Shown here: positions 21,206 through 33,411 of the stretch, one piece after another
Layout: each line of letters starts with the position of its first letter
Numbering within the stretch: the stretch's first letter is position 1
NCBI GenBank assembly: GCA_032718475.1
Contig: JAUCBJ010006077.1
Span: forward strand, 1 to 64,000
Reading direction: 5' to 3'
DNA from: Nemertoderma westbladi
Taxonomy: Eukaryota > Xenacoelomorpha > Nemertodermatida > Nemertodermatidae
DNA: 64,000 bases
Translations under genes and position numbers: made by a program
The notes under the pieces: generated by a model
The model's database searches: none
What the model saw: only the letters and a program-made list of their open reading frames with translations
Told to the model about the DNA's origin: nothing

Positions 21206-24036
21206 GACTGGAAATGCCTTCAGCGAACGATACTTCTTGCAATCTTTGAACGCCTATATCTCAGCTGTTTCTCAACGAAATTCAGATAATGTTACATATT
21301 TTGAATCCTTGCAGCGCAAGCTTTTTAATGATATGAAAAAATTACAACTAATGCGAAGAATGGCCACGACACGGAGGGTGCGATTTCACAAAAGACACTT
21401 TTTTAAAACGCTTATAAAAAAATTTAAAGGCAAAATATAAAATTCCGGCTTCATGGGGTCATCGACGGTGAGTGGAACTAGTTTTGTTTCAAATTTCAAG
21501 CAATATGATAAAGATTTATAGAAAAATATGGGGGGGGGGGGGGGTCCGTGTCATCAGTAATGACACTGTATTACGGGACATGATATAATACTGTATTACA
21601 GGAATAGGCGGATACATACACATATCGGATCACACGACTGTACAGCTGTAGAGTCCATTACGGATCTCCTCTGTAATGTGACATCAGACATACTGTATCT
21701 ACAGTACCATTCACGCAACCAGCATCTCAGTTTCATGTGTCAGTGTAACGCAGAGATGATCTCCTATCTGAGATTTATTTACTCAGTAATTAATTTGCAA
21801 CTGATTGAACAGATTTAGAATCGAAAGCGACGGGATTTGGATCAGACGACCGACCAAATGGGAACCAGGCAAATACATTAATCACATTCCACAATCACCT
21901 TAATTAATTAATGGGTTGCATTTCGTTCAATCCACAAATATCCATATATACATAGTTATTAGGTCCACAGAACGAAAACGAAGCTCGGTCCGAAACCATT
22001 ACCGCAGTACATCACAACCACTCGACAAGTTAAACATCAAAAAGGTTATATTCCTTTAAGATTGATTTTCAAAACACGTTGCATTTATTTATTTATTAAA
22101 TGCAACGTGTTTGGAAAATCAATTTCCATTGATATAAAATGGAGAGCAAAAACATGGCAGAAAGTGGTAGTAACCCTGATTAATTCGTTCGATCTCAGCA
22201 GTTGTTACAATCCTAACGCCACCTAGCGTCGGATTTGTTCAACTAACAACTAAATTCCAATAAAATCATTTCACTAACCGAGCTAGTGTTCCATGACCAT
22301 GGCTAATGAAGCCAATTCAAAACGCCCTCTGTTAGGAACCGGGTTATTTCTCAGATACTTCAATTTCCCAAGCAGTATTGCATTTATTTGACCTGCCGAC
22401 TTTGATGTCCTTTCAATGTATATTGACTAAAGTACTGCCGATAAGTTTTATCTTTGTCAAGAAAAAATCCGGTAAATTGGCTCATTGATATTTGAATAAA
22501 CGTAACTGCGATAATACGAGATAATATGATATAATAATACACTCGAGAGTCGAGATATAGTATAAATCTTGAGTACTACTAATGAGGCATTTGGTTGGTG
22601 TAGGGAGTTTAGTATTTATTATATATAGCGACTATGGGGTGAAACACTGTGCCACTGTGAGAACTGCCAAGCATGGCGAAGTGAAAAACGTCAGCGCAAA
22701 TATTAAATAAATGAAAATGAACAAAATGAAATATAGTTTTGTAGGGTTAAATTCTAATTATTATTAAAGGTAATATTAATATTGTTATTGGAATTTAATA
22801 TATAATTATTTTAAATATATACCTCAATGATTTTCAATGTCAATTACTCTTAAAAATTTAATTAAAAATTGTTCCGTTGTTGACTTGCATGTTTCGTTGA
22901 ATCCAAGTTATCATTCTTACAAAATTTGTGAAACATTAAATCTACCAAATGTAGCTAATTATCAAACGCCCCCAGGAAAGAAGTTATTGTTGGAAATTCA
23001 GATGACAGGAGACGAGGGACAGATCCCTTGCCAAAGCGAACACTAACGAGCAAGTAAATATAGCTGCTATCAGCGAAACATAATGGCGAGGGAGATGTTA
23101 TCACTGCGGGATGTGACTGATGTTCCCTCAGTGAAGAGTGCTCCCGAAATCATAGTTTATGGTCGAGGAGTTACTGTTAAGTGCGCCTCCGTAGCTAATA
23201 AGCTCTTCGCGGCTTGGCTTGAACTGGCCGGGCAAACAGCGACTAAGGCACGCACACCAGGGACAATTGAATCTGGGATAACATGTAGCAAGCAGCGCCC
23301 GTAATAAAGCATGACAAATGTTGGTGGACCACCTGCAAGGAGGTTGTGAGATACGGTGGGATTTTAATTCCATACGGTGTCAATTGTCAAAGCAGTGTAA
23401 TTAGTGCGTTACTCATTTGATCCTGATTCTAATGTTAGGGAAATCCCCCCCCCCCCCCTCCTCCCGCATCTTAATTAATTTCGAACTACACAAATTTAAA
23501 TAACACGAAAACTGTAAAATAAACAACCGATTAAAAACCAATCAGTCATTATTCAACTTCATAAAAGGCAATAATGCATACCATGTGCCATGACCATAAT
23601 ACAATTGTATTTCCGATTTCATAACACAACATTTGTTTTGACAACAATTGTTGCCAAGTTAAATACAACCATGACTTTCAAAAAGTATATTATATATACA
23701 GTATATAATATATCAAAGAATATAAAAAATGATACATTTTTCATGAATGCATTCAGTGATCCATTTCTTAATATGGTGGTGAATGGGACTCATTGTCGGA
23801 TTGTTAAGTAGGTCTATATACTTCTCTTTTTAGGGAAGAGCCGTAGTACATATGTAGTATATAGACCAAAGTAATATCTAAACTGTATTCTTTACTAAAA
23901 CTCCTTCATCATCACCGCATTAATGGAACACCAAAATATGGCAGTACTCGTAAAAGATAACACTACTACAGTAGCGGAAGTCATTAAAATGAAGACATCA
24001 GTTATTTTGTTATATTATTATTGTATTGATTGATGG
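21206..24036. other. Intergenic region with a hairpin and homopolymer runs
   Basis: No recognisable gene. Small open frames at 21237-21440, 22837-23046 and 23083-23304 (the last ending …GTIESGITCSKQRP) match no family I know and may be transposon debris. There is a G-run of 15 at 21530-21544, a C-run near 23448 and a long hairpin at 22061-22123. Confidence 0.4.
22061..22123. repeat. Long hairpin, about 26-bp arms
   Basis: ATTGATTTTC + AAAACACGTTGCATTTA is mirrored after a short ATTT loop by TAAATGCAACGTGTTT + GGAAAATCAAT. The arms pair almost perfectly, as in a snap-back MITE remnant. Confidence 0.75.
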
Positions 24037-27000
24037 CAAACCGAAGGACCCGTTAGTAGATAGCTGGTTGTGCGAAACCGAAGGACCTGTTAGTAGATAG
24101 CTGGTTGTGCGAAACCGAAGGACCCGTTAGTAGATAGGTGGTTGTGCGAAACCGAAGGACCCGTTAGTAGATAGCTGGTTGTGCGAAACCGAAGGACCCG
24201 TTAGTAGATAGCTGGTTGTGCGAAACCGAAGGACCCGTTAGTAGATAGCTGGTTGTGCGAAACCGAAGGACCCGTTAGTAGATAGCTGGTTGTGCGAAAC
24301 CGAAGGACCCGTTAGTAGATAGCTGGTTGTGCGAAACCGAAGGACCCGTTAGTAGATAGCTGGTTGTGCGAAACCGAAGGACCCGTTAGTAGATAGCTGG
24401 TTGTGCGAAACCGAAGGACCCGTTAGTAGATAGCTGGTTGTGCGAAACCGAAGGACCCGTTAGTAGATAGCTGGTTGTGCGAAACCGAAGGACCCGTTAG
24501 TAGATAGCTGGTTGTGCGAAACCGAAGGACCCGTTAGTAGATAGCTGGTTGTGCGAAACCGAAGGACCCGTTAGTAGATAGCTGGTTGTGCGAAACCGAA
24601 GGACCCGTTAGTAGATAGCTGGTTGTGCGAAACCGAAGGACCTGTTAGTAGATAGCTGGTTGTGCGAAACCGAAGGACCCGTTAGTAGATAGCTGGTTGT
24701 GCGAAACCAAAGGACCCGTTAGTAGATAGGTGGTTGTGCGAAACCGAAGGACCCGTTAGTAGATAGCTGGTTGTGCGAAACCGAAGGACCCGTTAGTAGA
24801 TAGCTGGTTGTGCGAAACCGAAGGACCCGTTAGTAGATAGCTGGTTGTGCGAAACCGAAGGACCCGTTAGTAGATAGCTGATTGTGCGAAACCAAAGGAC
24901 CCGTTAGTAGATAGCTGGTTGTGCGAAACCGAAGGACCCGTTAGTAGATAGCTGGTTGTGCGAAACCGAAGGACCCGTTAGTAGATAGCTGGTTGTGCGA
25001 AACCGAAGGACCCGTTAGTAGATAGCTGGTTGTGCGAAACCGAAGGACCCGTTAGTAGATAGCTGGTTGTGCGAAACCGAAGGACCCGTTAGTAGATAGC
25101 TGATTGTGCGAAACCAAAGGACCCGTTAGTAGATAGCTGGTTGTGCGAAACCGAAGGACCCGTTAGTAGATAGCTGGTTGTGCGAAACCGAAGGACCCGT
25201 TAGTAGATAGCTGATTGTGCGAAACCAAAGGACCCGTTAGTAGATAGCTGGTTGTGCGAAACCGAAGGAGCGTTAGTAGATAGCTGGTTGTGCGAAACCG
25301 AAGGACCCGTTAGTAGATAGCTGGTTGTGCGAAACCGAAGGACCTGTTAGTAGATAGCTGGTTGTGCGAAACCGAAGGACCCGTTAGTAGATAGCTGGTT
25401 GTGCGAAACCAAAGGACCCGTTAGTAGATAGGTGGTTGTGCGAAACCGAAGGACCCGTTAGTAGATAGCTGGTTGTGCGAAACCGAAGGACCCGTTAGTA
25501 GATAGCTGGTTGTGCGAAACCGAAGGACCCGTTAGTAGATAGCTGGTTGTGCGAAACCGAAGGACCCGTTAGTAGATAGCTGATTGTGCGAAACCAAAGG
25601 ACCCGTTAGTAGATAGCTGGTTGTGCGAAACCGAAGGACCCGTTAGTAGATAGCTGGTTGTGCGAAACCGAAGGACCCGTTAGTAGATAGCTGGTTGTGC
25701 GAAACCGAAGGACCCGTTAGTAGATAGCTGGTTGTGCGAAACCGAAGGACCCGTTAGTAGATAGCTGGTTGTGCGAAACCGAAGGACCCGTTAGTAGATA
25801 GCTGATTGTGCGAAACCAAAGGACCCGTTAGTAGATAGCTGGTTGTGCGAAACCGAAGGACCCGTTAGTAGATAGCTGGTTGTGCGAAACCGAAGGACCC
25901 GTTAGTAGATAGCTGATTGTGCGAAACCAAAGGACCCGTTAGTAGATAGCTGGTTGTGCGAAACCGAAGGAGCGTTAGTAGATAGCTGGTTGTGCGAAAC
26001 CGAAGGACCCGTTAGTAGATAGCTGGTTGTGCGAAACCGAAGGACCCGTTAGTAGATAGCTGGTTGTGCGAAACTTAAGGACCCGTTAGTAGATAGCTGG
26101 TTGTGCGAAACCGAAGGACCCGTTAGTAGATAGCTGATTGTGCGAAACCAAAGGACCCGTTAGTAGATAGCTGGTTGTGCGAAACCGAAGGACCCGTTAG
26201 TAGATAGCTGGTTGTGCGAAACCGAAGGACCCGTTAGTAGATAGCTGGTTGTGCGAAACCGAAGGACCCGTTAGTAGATAGCTGGTTGTGCGAAACCGAA
26301 GGACCCGTTAGTAGATAGCTGGTTGTGCGAAACTTAAGGACCCGTTAGTAGATAGCTGGTTGTGCGAAACCGAAGGACCCGTTAGTAGATAGCTGATTGT
26401 GCGAAACCAAAGGACCCGTTAGTAGATAGCTGGTTGTGCGAAACCGAAGGACCCGTTAGTAGATAGCTGGTTGTGCGAAACCGAAGGACCCATTAGTAGA
26501 TAGGTGGTTGTGCGAAACCGAAGGACCCGTTAGTAGATAGGTGGTTGTGCGAAACCGAAGGACCCGTTAGTAGATAGCTGGTTGTGCGAAACCGAAGGAC
26601 CCGTTAGTAGATAGCTGGTTGTGCGAAACCGAAGGACCCGTTAGTAGATAGCTGGTTGTGCGAAACCGAAGGATCCGTTAGTAGATAGCTGATTGTGCGA
26701 AACCGAAGGACCCGTTAGTAGATAGCTGGTTGTGCGAAACCGAAGGACCCGTTAGTAGATAGCTGGTTGTGCGAAACCGAAGGACCCGTTAGTAGATAGC
26801 TGGTGGTGCGAAACCGAAGGACCCGTTAGTAGATAGCTGGTTGTGCGAAACCGAAGGATCCGTTAGTAGATAGCTGGTTGTGCGAAACCGAAGGACCCGT
26901 TAGTAGATAGCTGGTTGTGCGAAACCGAAGGATCCGTTAGTAGATAGCTGATTGTGCGAAACCGAAGGACCCGTTAGTAGATAGCTGGTTGTGCGAAACC

Positions 27001-27108
27001 GAAGGACCCGTTAGTAGATAGCTGGTTGTGCGAAACCGAAGGACCCGTTAGTAGATAGCTGGTTGTGCGAAACCGAAGGACCTGTTAGTAGATAGCTGGT
27101 TGTGTGAA
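24037..27108. repeat. 37-bp satellite array, about 83 copies, ending inside the copine A coding end
   Basis: The unit joins GAAACCGAAGGACCCGTTAG and TAGATAGCTGGTTGTGC. Variants (GATTGTGC with CCAAAGG; a 2-bp deletion giving GGAGCG at 25267 and 25969; CTTAAGG) recur at spacings that show internal segmental duplication of about 700 bp. The array's right edge overlaps the last codons and stop of copine A on the minus strand. Confidence 0.95.
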
Positions 27109-28976
27109 ACCCAATGCGGGTGTAGGCCGGATGCCTCTCATCTTCATGTAGTCGGTAACTTGACCCGGTATCTCCTGCAAGACCTCTTTGGCGAGCTGGG
27201 CCTCAGTGAGGTTTAAACTTTTCATTCCATTTGCTCCGTTCGCATTGACGTTTGACGGGACGTACTTAACTATGTCGCGTTGGGCATTTCTTATTTCGAT
27301 GTAGGAGACACTGACCTCGTCTCTGTTTAACATTTTCATTCGTACCAAGTTTGCATTTCCAACTCCAACAATAATTATTGACATGGGAAGAGTCGCAGCT
27401 TCAACAATGGCCTTTAACGTTTGCGGCATATCCGATATGATGCCGTCAGTAATGATGAGCAGTATAAAGTATTCTGTTCCGTCCTGTTTCTCTCGCGCAA
27501 ATCGAGCCACGTGGTTGATCACGGGGCTGAAGTTAGTGGGCCCGAATAATTCAACGGTGTCTAACGCCTTTTTGTATACATCGAGTAAGCCTTGGACACC
27601 GCTGACCAAAGGGGTCATGGGGTCTCCATTGAGGAAGAAGTCATGGGAAATCTGTCGAGACTGGGTTATCCGCGCACCGAAACCGAGACAACCAAACAGT
27701 TTATCCGCGTCGTAATCTTGGATGATCGTACCAACGGCTTGGATAGCCACTTGGTAGGGATTTGGTTTATTGGGGTCTATGTAATGTAACGAACTCGTTA
27801 ACCATGGATCTCTATTTGAGGCCGTAAAGTCTATGGCTACGGTAAAGTTGAGCTGCAACCCACCTCGTATAAACTCCAAGAAAGAATGACACCGTTCGAT
27901 GTTGCAGTGTTCGATTCTGAGTATTCCTGAGACGTCTTGAATATTTCTATACTTTCTTGTAGGCCTATCTGTAACGCTTTTTGACGGGTCTCTTAATTCC
28001 AAAATCGTCAACCCATTTGTTTCGGGTTCGAGTTCGTTCAATGTACTATAACATATTCCTATGAGTTTGGAGCCGAAAATTCCTTTCCAAGAATAACATT
28101 CAATCTACAATTATTAAGGTTTGCTTTAAAAGATAATAAATCTGCTATACTTCAAATTCGAACATTGGGCTAAAGGAGGGCGGAGGGCTGACATACAGTC
28201 ACAAGAGAGTCACTCTAGGTCGATTTGGTGCGTACAAAACGGTATGATCAGATTGCGGCCCCACAGCCACAATTATTCTTACAGTAATTATCATCATACT
28301 TAAAAAAAACTAATTATTTATTTACCTTAATAACCCTGGTATAATCTCCCTGACAGAGAACCTGCAACGGAATTACTATCGGTTTCCAACTGTGATTCTG
28401 AGTCGATTTGATAACTTCTGTTCGGTGGCAGACAGTGTATCCACCATCGTCATTGCTTCTATAGAAACACAAATAGAGGTCCGACTTCCCAAAAAAGTCC
28501 CTTCTAGATAGTTTATAACCTGATATGTGAAGGTAGATTTTATTGCAACTGGAAACCTCGGAAGACAAAGTAATTGTGCCTTTATATCCACATGTAAGAT
28601 TCTTAATGATTTTACCACCCGGCGCAGCTACAATCTCCCCCAACCTGACCATCGCGTATCCGAGTAAATCATGTGTGTCGAAATTACCACCTTTACAGTC
28701 ATTATTGTAAACTTCGAACTTTAAAAATTGGATTTCTTCGAAAATTAAAGTTAAATTAAATTTCTTTGCAAAGTCGGGGTTTTTATTATCCCATATTGAT
28801 TCTGTGCGACCCAACTCAGCCCATGAATAATCGGTGATGTTTTGAATATACAGGACCACCATTGGGAAGTCGGCCTTTACGAGATTTTGACAGCTAATGC
28901 TGAGTTCTACTTCCGTTTGGATCGCAGCTGACGAACTTGTTTTAAATGAATTGAAATATGAACATCGCTCTCCCAT
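27085..28976 (-). CDS. Copine A (C2A-C2B-vWA), two exons
   Basis: Copines are cytosolic proteins that bind membrane phospholipids through two C2 domains, usually with Ca2+, and recruit partners through a C-terminal vWA (copine) domain. Exon 1 (28976-28326, 217 codons) encodes C2A and most of C2B (KLSRRDFFGKSDLYLCFYRS). Exon 2 (28104-27085) opens IECYSW, finishes C2B and carries the vWA domain (FTVAIDFTASN MIDAS-type motif, LYIDP-like block, LLIITDGIISDM, MSIIIVGVGNA). Donor AAG|GTAAAT and acceptor TTGTAG are good and phase 0 fits. Total is about 556 residues, close to the usual 530-560. C2A lacks the SKSD calcium loop: it reads KADFPMVV where paralogs have SKSDPMVV, and loop 3 has VYNND. After the conserved GIRP, the last six residues (TQPAIY) and the stop lie in satellite DNA. 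Confidence 0.9.
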
Positions 28977-29228
28977 ATCAATACTGGTTCAGATTGAGAC
29001 ACTTTTCATTACAATAATATCATAAAATATCAATTTGTTACAAATAAAAACGGATCAAATATATATAAGTTTATAATACGGGTTATGGTGTAAAATTGTC
29101 GTAACATAAAGAAATATATAAATACCGGTAAGATAACGTCTGTGGGGTAATATAGTGTCACCAATAGTGATATAAATTGATATATTTTTCATACATCAAG
29201 GAAAAGCGATTGAAGAAATTATCCGGGG

Positions 29229-30325
29229 AAGCGACGAACTAAGCGAGATTAGGTACCGCTGTGGGGCGACAAAGTAAGCGGGCTTAGCATACGGGACGGG
29301 TACCACTGTAGGGCGACAAAGTAAGCAGGCTTAGCTTACGGGTACCGCTGTGGGGCGACAAAGTAAGCGGGCTTAGCATACGGGACGGGTACCGCTGTAG
29401 GGCGACAAAGTAAGCAGGCTTAGCTTACGGGTACCGCTGTGGGGCGACAAAGTAAGCGGGCTTAGCATACGGGACGGGTACCGCTGTAGGGCGACAAAGT
29501 AAGCAGGCTTAGCTTACGGGTACCGCTACGGGGCGATAAAGTAAGCGGGCTTAGCATACGGGACGGGTACCACTGTAGGGCGACAAAGTAAGCAGGCTTA
29601 GCTTACGGGTACCGCTACGGGGCGATAAAGTAAGCGGGCTTAGCATACGTGTGCCGCTGTGGGGCGACAAAGTAAGCGGGCTTAGCATACGGGACGGGTA
29701 CCGCTGTAGGGCGACAAAGTAAGCAGGCTTAGCTTACGGGTACCGCTACGGGGCGATAAAGTAAGCGGGCTTAGCATACGGGACGGGTACCACTGTAGGG
29801 CGACAAAGTAAGCAGGCTTAGCTTACGGGTACCGCTACGGGGCGACAAAGTAAGCGGGCTTAGCATACGGGACGGGTACCACTGTAGGGCGACAAAGTAA
29901 GCAGGCTTAGCTTACGGGTACCGCTACGGGGCGATAAAGTAAGCGGGCTTAGCATACGGGACGGGTACCACTGTAGGGCGACAAAGTAAGCAGGCTTAGC
30001 TTACGGGTACCGCTACGGGGCGATAAAGTAAGCGGGCTTAGCATACGTGTGCCGCTGTGGGGCGACAAAGTAAGCGGGCTTAGCATACGGGACGGGTACC
30101 GCTGTAGGGCGACAAAGTAAGCAGGCTTAGCTTACGGGTACCGCTACGGGGCGATAAAGTAAGCGGGCTTAGCATACGTGTGCCGCTGTGGGGCGACAAA
30201 GTAAGCGGGCTTAGCATACGGGACGGGTACCGCTGTAGGGCGACAAAGTAAGCAGGCTTAGCATACGGGTACCGCTGTGGGGCGAGCCACAAAGTAAGCG
30301 GGCTTAGCATACGGGTACCGCTGTT
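29229..30325. repeat. Dimeric satellite, 47 + 42 bp (89-bp higher-order unit)
   Basis: Two related monomers alternate. One contains GTAAGCGGGCTTAGCATACG and ends GGACGGG; the other contains GTAAGCAGGCTTAGCTTACG. About 12 dimers are present, with sporadic GTGTGCC variants. The array lies between copines A and B. Confidence 0.9.
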
Positions 30326-30996
30326 TCAGCAGTTGTCCGATGGTGGCATACTTCGTCCTGTGCCAAGGCCCAATTAACATTTATGAAATTTGCAATAAGT
30401 TTCATATAAATAGCAGATAATTTATTATGAGATTAAATTCCAATGTTGTTATTTTAGATTACGTCACTTGCTATTAAAGCGAATACACTTGAGGGAAAGT
30501 TCTGTGTGATTCATAGCACTGGAACTGATCTTACCATTATGACCAATACACGTAGTGGATACTGTGGATACTATAGCAACATATCATTTATCTTGAAAAA
30601 TAAGCAAACAAAAATGCTGAAAAATATTGACCTTTGTATTTTGAATTATAGTGTACAGTCAGTACTGTATTACTGCAGTAAATATACTAACTGAATAAAT
30701 GTTGTTTGAATATCCAATAAAGAATGTGTAATCTGAATCATTGCGCGATTGATATTGAACTTTAATAACGATATTTACGTTTTGCTATTATCGATATAAT
30801 AAGTAGATGTAAACAGCTACCCATCTGATGCGGTTCACTTTTCTGCCAATGTTGTTTTAGAAAATGAATAATCTGCGGAAATTTTAAACCAAAGTTTTTG
30901 AAAATAATGTTACGTTTTATAATTTAATAATAAATTCTCAAAAGTTAACTGATTAACTGTACAAAAGTCATGAAAATCGATAGTTGAGAGAAAGAT
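30326..30996. other. AT-rich spacer where the copine B vWA domain should be
   Basis: The copine B reading direction predicts about 260 codons of vWA domain here, but no such sequence is visible on either strand. No other gene is seen. Confidence 0.5.
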
Positions 30997-31476
30997 CTAC
31001 AGCGTCGGGAACGGCCAGTGACTTACAAACTCCCAATGGGTTTGGCATCGCTTTATCGTACAAAAATCGACTCGGATTTGTCCTGAGTTCGAATATTTCC
31101 CTTTGGAATTTTTCTTATTTGGGTTGATCAAATCAAACGTGGTAACCCCACTAGAAGCGGCCTCCAAGTCGTAAACAGTAACAAAACATTCTCCTATTAG
31201 TTTGTGGCTTTGAGTTCTATTCCAGTCGTAACACTCAATCTGAAAGACACCGAAGTAAAATGGCAAATTAAGAAAACAGAGTGGCCGTACAGTACAAGAT
31301 GGGAGCTCCTAAAAAGTTTAGGAATTGATAGATCACTCCATTTTAATTCCCATCAGTTTGAGGTTTGGCGTTTAATTTTACTAACAAGTACTTGGACATT
31401 TACTGGAGAACTTATCACCATCACAGATGAGGGTATTACTGACTCTCGGTCTAGATACATTAATACATATCGGACA

Positions 31477-31614
31477 CACCCCTAGGTGCATCGCCGACCG
31501 GCCACACAACACAACACCTCGACGGTTCGCGATCAGCCATAAACACCCCTAGGTGCATCGCCGATCGGCCACACAACACAACACCTCGACGGTTCGGGAT
31601 CAGCCATAAACACT
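31477..31614. repeat. Two-copy tandem repeat, about 67 bp
   Basis: ACACCCCTAGGTGCATCGCC … TCAGCCATAAACA occurs twice in a row with few changes, in the copine B intron. Confidence 0.8.
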
Positions 31615-31616
31615 CC

Positions 31617-31970
31617 TAGTCATCTGGATTATCAAGACCAATGTCTTTTAGCAATCGTTTAAGGAATGTCAACTGCAAGCAATGGCCTGAGCACACGTTT
31701 CTACTCGCCAACACGCAGCGCCAACAAGATCCTGAAATGGCGAATCAGTTCGAAGCTAGTGGCCAGCACGTGGCTGGTTGTACCCAAAGCAAACACCACA
31801 GCTACCCTGCACCGAAGCTGAAGCAGTTTCTACTTCAGGAGACTTGAAGAGAATCCTATGGGAACTCTTTGTGCACTGTGGGAGACACACAGTGAGTCAT
31901 CAGGAAATACACGATCATTATTGAACAGTTTCTCAAAGTGAGCCTTCCAAAAATCCGCTATTACCTTGGC
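31617..31970 (-). mobile_element. LINE fragments in the copine B intron
   Basis: At 31850-31970 the minus strand encodes WKAHFEKLFNNDRVFPDD, matching WKAHFEKLLNNDRVLPDN of the 57-kb LINE. At 31617-31700 a diverged piece resembles that LINE's C-terminal end (reverse of …GCATCTTAAAGGACACTGGC…). Middle parts are deleted. Confidence 0.65.
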
Positions 31971-33411
31971 AGTTAGTGTGGCCTTTTCTTCCAGTGAGAA
32001 AAGTAAATTCTTCCACACCGCAGCAAATCCTACTTTCATCGGCGGCATTAATGGCAAAGTAATCTACATACTCACTATATCATACAGTACTTATTTTTGG
32101 AATTTACTTTGGTAGTTTGTTTCAATTCAGCGCCGCCTTGACTGCAATATTAGCAGCTTTTGATTTCCTTAATCTATTAAACGTTGGGTTTCTGCAAGCA
32201 ATGTAAAGTAAAAATGCGAGGCTAAGAAAGGACAGTTGGCAACTTCGATTTTAATGCGTTTGTCATACAATAAATCAGTTTCATCTTCTTTGGAAGTCAT
32301 TGGCTGCATTGTTTATAACAATCACAACTCACATCCTGTGTAAATATTTTAAAGAGGACCATTTCTTATGATTGTAATTCTAGGTTTCTTCATCTGTGAA
32401 CCATGCGCAAACAGAAGGCTACATTACCAAAGAGTAGTACAGTACTATGAATTTCAGTTGAAATGGTTGATGTAACCTCCAGGAATACTTGGCAAGAGGC
32501 GACGTGTCCAAATCGCGGCAAGATAATCCCATCTACAAGTAGGCCTAGATAGCAGAGAAGAGCTACATAACTCTTCCTGAGGTTGTCAGTGTGAGTCTGA
32601 CATATAAAACTCCATTTCATAGCAATAATCTGGTTATGCCAGGAAAGTAGATCCGGGAATACCCCGATGACGTCTTCAGTCATTGGGATTTTCAACCCTG
32701 ACGATAAACATAATTTCAAATACCCAATTAGTTCGGTACTTCATTCTGAGGGTTAAATGAAGAAAAAAATCTTACCTTAATTACCCTGGAATAATCCCCC
32801 TGACACAGAACTCGTACAGGAAGCATCATCGGTTTCCATCTGGGGTTCAGAGTCGATTTTATAACTTCTGTTCGGTGGCAGACAGTGTATCCGCCGTCCT
32901 CATTGCTTCTATAGAAACACAAATAGAGGTCCGACTTTCTCAAAAAGCAAATTTTTGAAAGTTTATGACCTGAAAGGCTGAGTTGAATTTTATGGATACA
33001 ACTTGAAACGTTTTCCGAAGATAAGATAATTGTTCCTTTATTTACATTCAACAGATTCTTCAAGAGTTTACCTCCCGGTGCCGCCACAATCTCTCCGAGA
33101 CTGACGCACGCATACCCCAAGAAATCTTGTTTCTCAAGATCGCGGCTTTCACCATCAACATTGTAAACTTCAAACTTTAACAACAACAATTTCGAGGAAA
33201 TGTAAGTCAAGTTAAATTTCCTCACGAATTCTGGGTTCTCGTTGTGCCAGATTCCCTCAGTCCGGTCCAACTCCCGCCAGTCTGTTCCCTCCATATTCCG
33301 GAAAAACAGGACAACAATGGTTTCCGAATTGACACGAATAAGGTTGTGACAACTCACACTGATCTCAACTTCTGTCTGCACTTGAAACGATTCAGACACC
33401 GCTGACGCCAT

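Larger units (their letters stand above)
30997..33411 (-). pseudogene. Copine B, truncated after C2B (vWA domain missing)
   Basis: Exon 1 (33411-32776, 212 codons) encodes C2A and most of C2B and ends RVIK with donor GTAAGA. Exon 2 starts at 31239 after TTTCAG with IECYDWNRTQSHKLIGECF and follows copine C through the ERCHSFLEFV-equivalent (KRCQTHWEFV). It then leaves the alignment and stops after SHWPFPTL. Total is 292 residues, so the whole vWA domain is absent. The break falls at GAGTTT|GTAAGT, which looks like a splice donor. C2A has lost the calcium loop (RVNSETIVV for SKSDPMVV, and VYNVD in loop 3), and C2B reads KICFLRKSD for KDFFGKSD. The 1.5-kb intron contains LINE debris. It could still make a C2A-C2B protein, but a truncated pseudogene is more likely. 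Confidence 0.8.

Noticed and set aside
22837-23304. Two small genes of 69 and 73 codons
   Set aside because: No family resemblance that I recognise and no exon signals; mentioned only as possible transposon debris.
29254-30325. KpnI-like GGTACC sites as a deliberate restriction pattern
   Set aside because: They occur once per satellite monomer and follow from the repeat unit.
31001-31025. Cloning-vector (lacZ alpha) contamination at ACGGCCAGTGA
   Set aside because: Only about 11 bp match; the surrounding sequence is copine exon and spacer.
32390-32719. 109-codon open frame in the copine B intron
   Set aside because: No recognisable domain and it lies among LINE remnants; not enough to call a gene.
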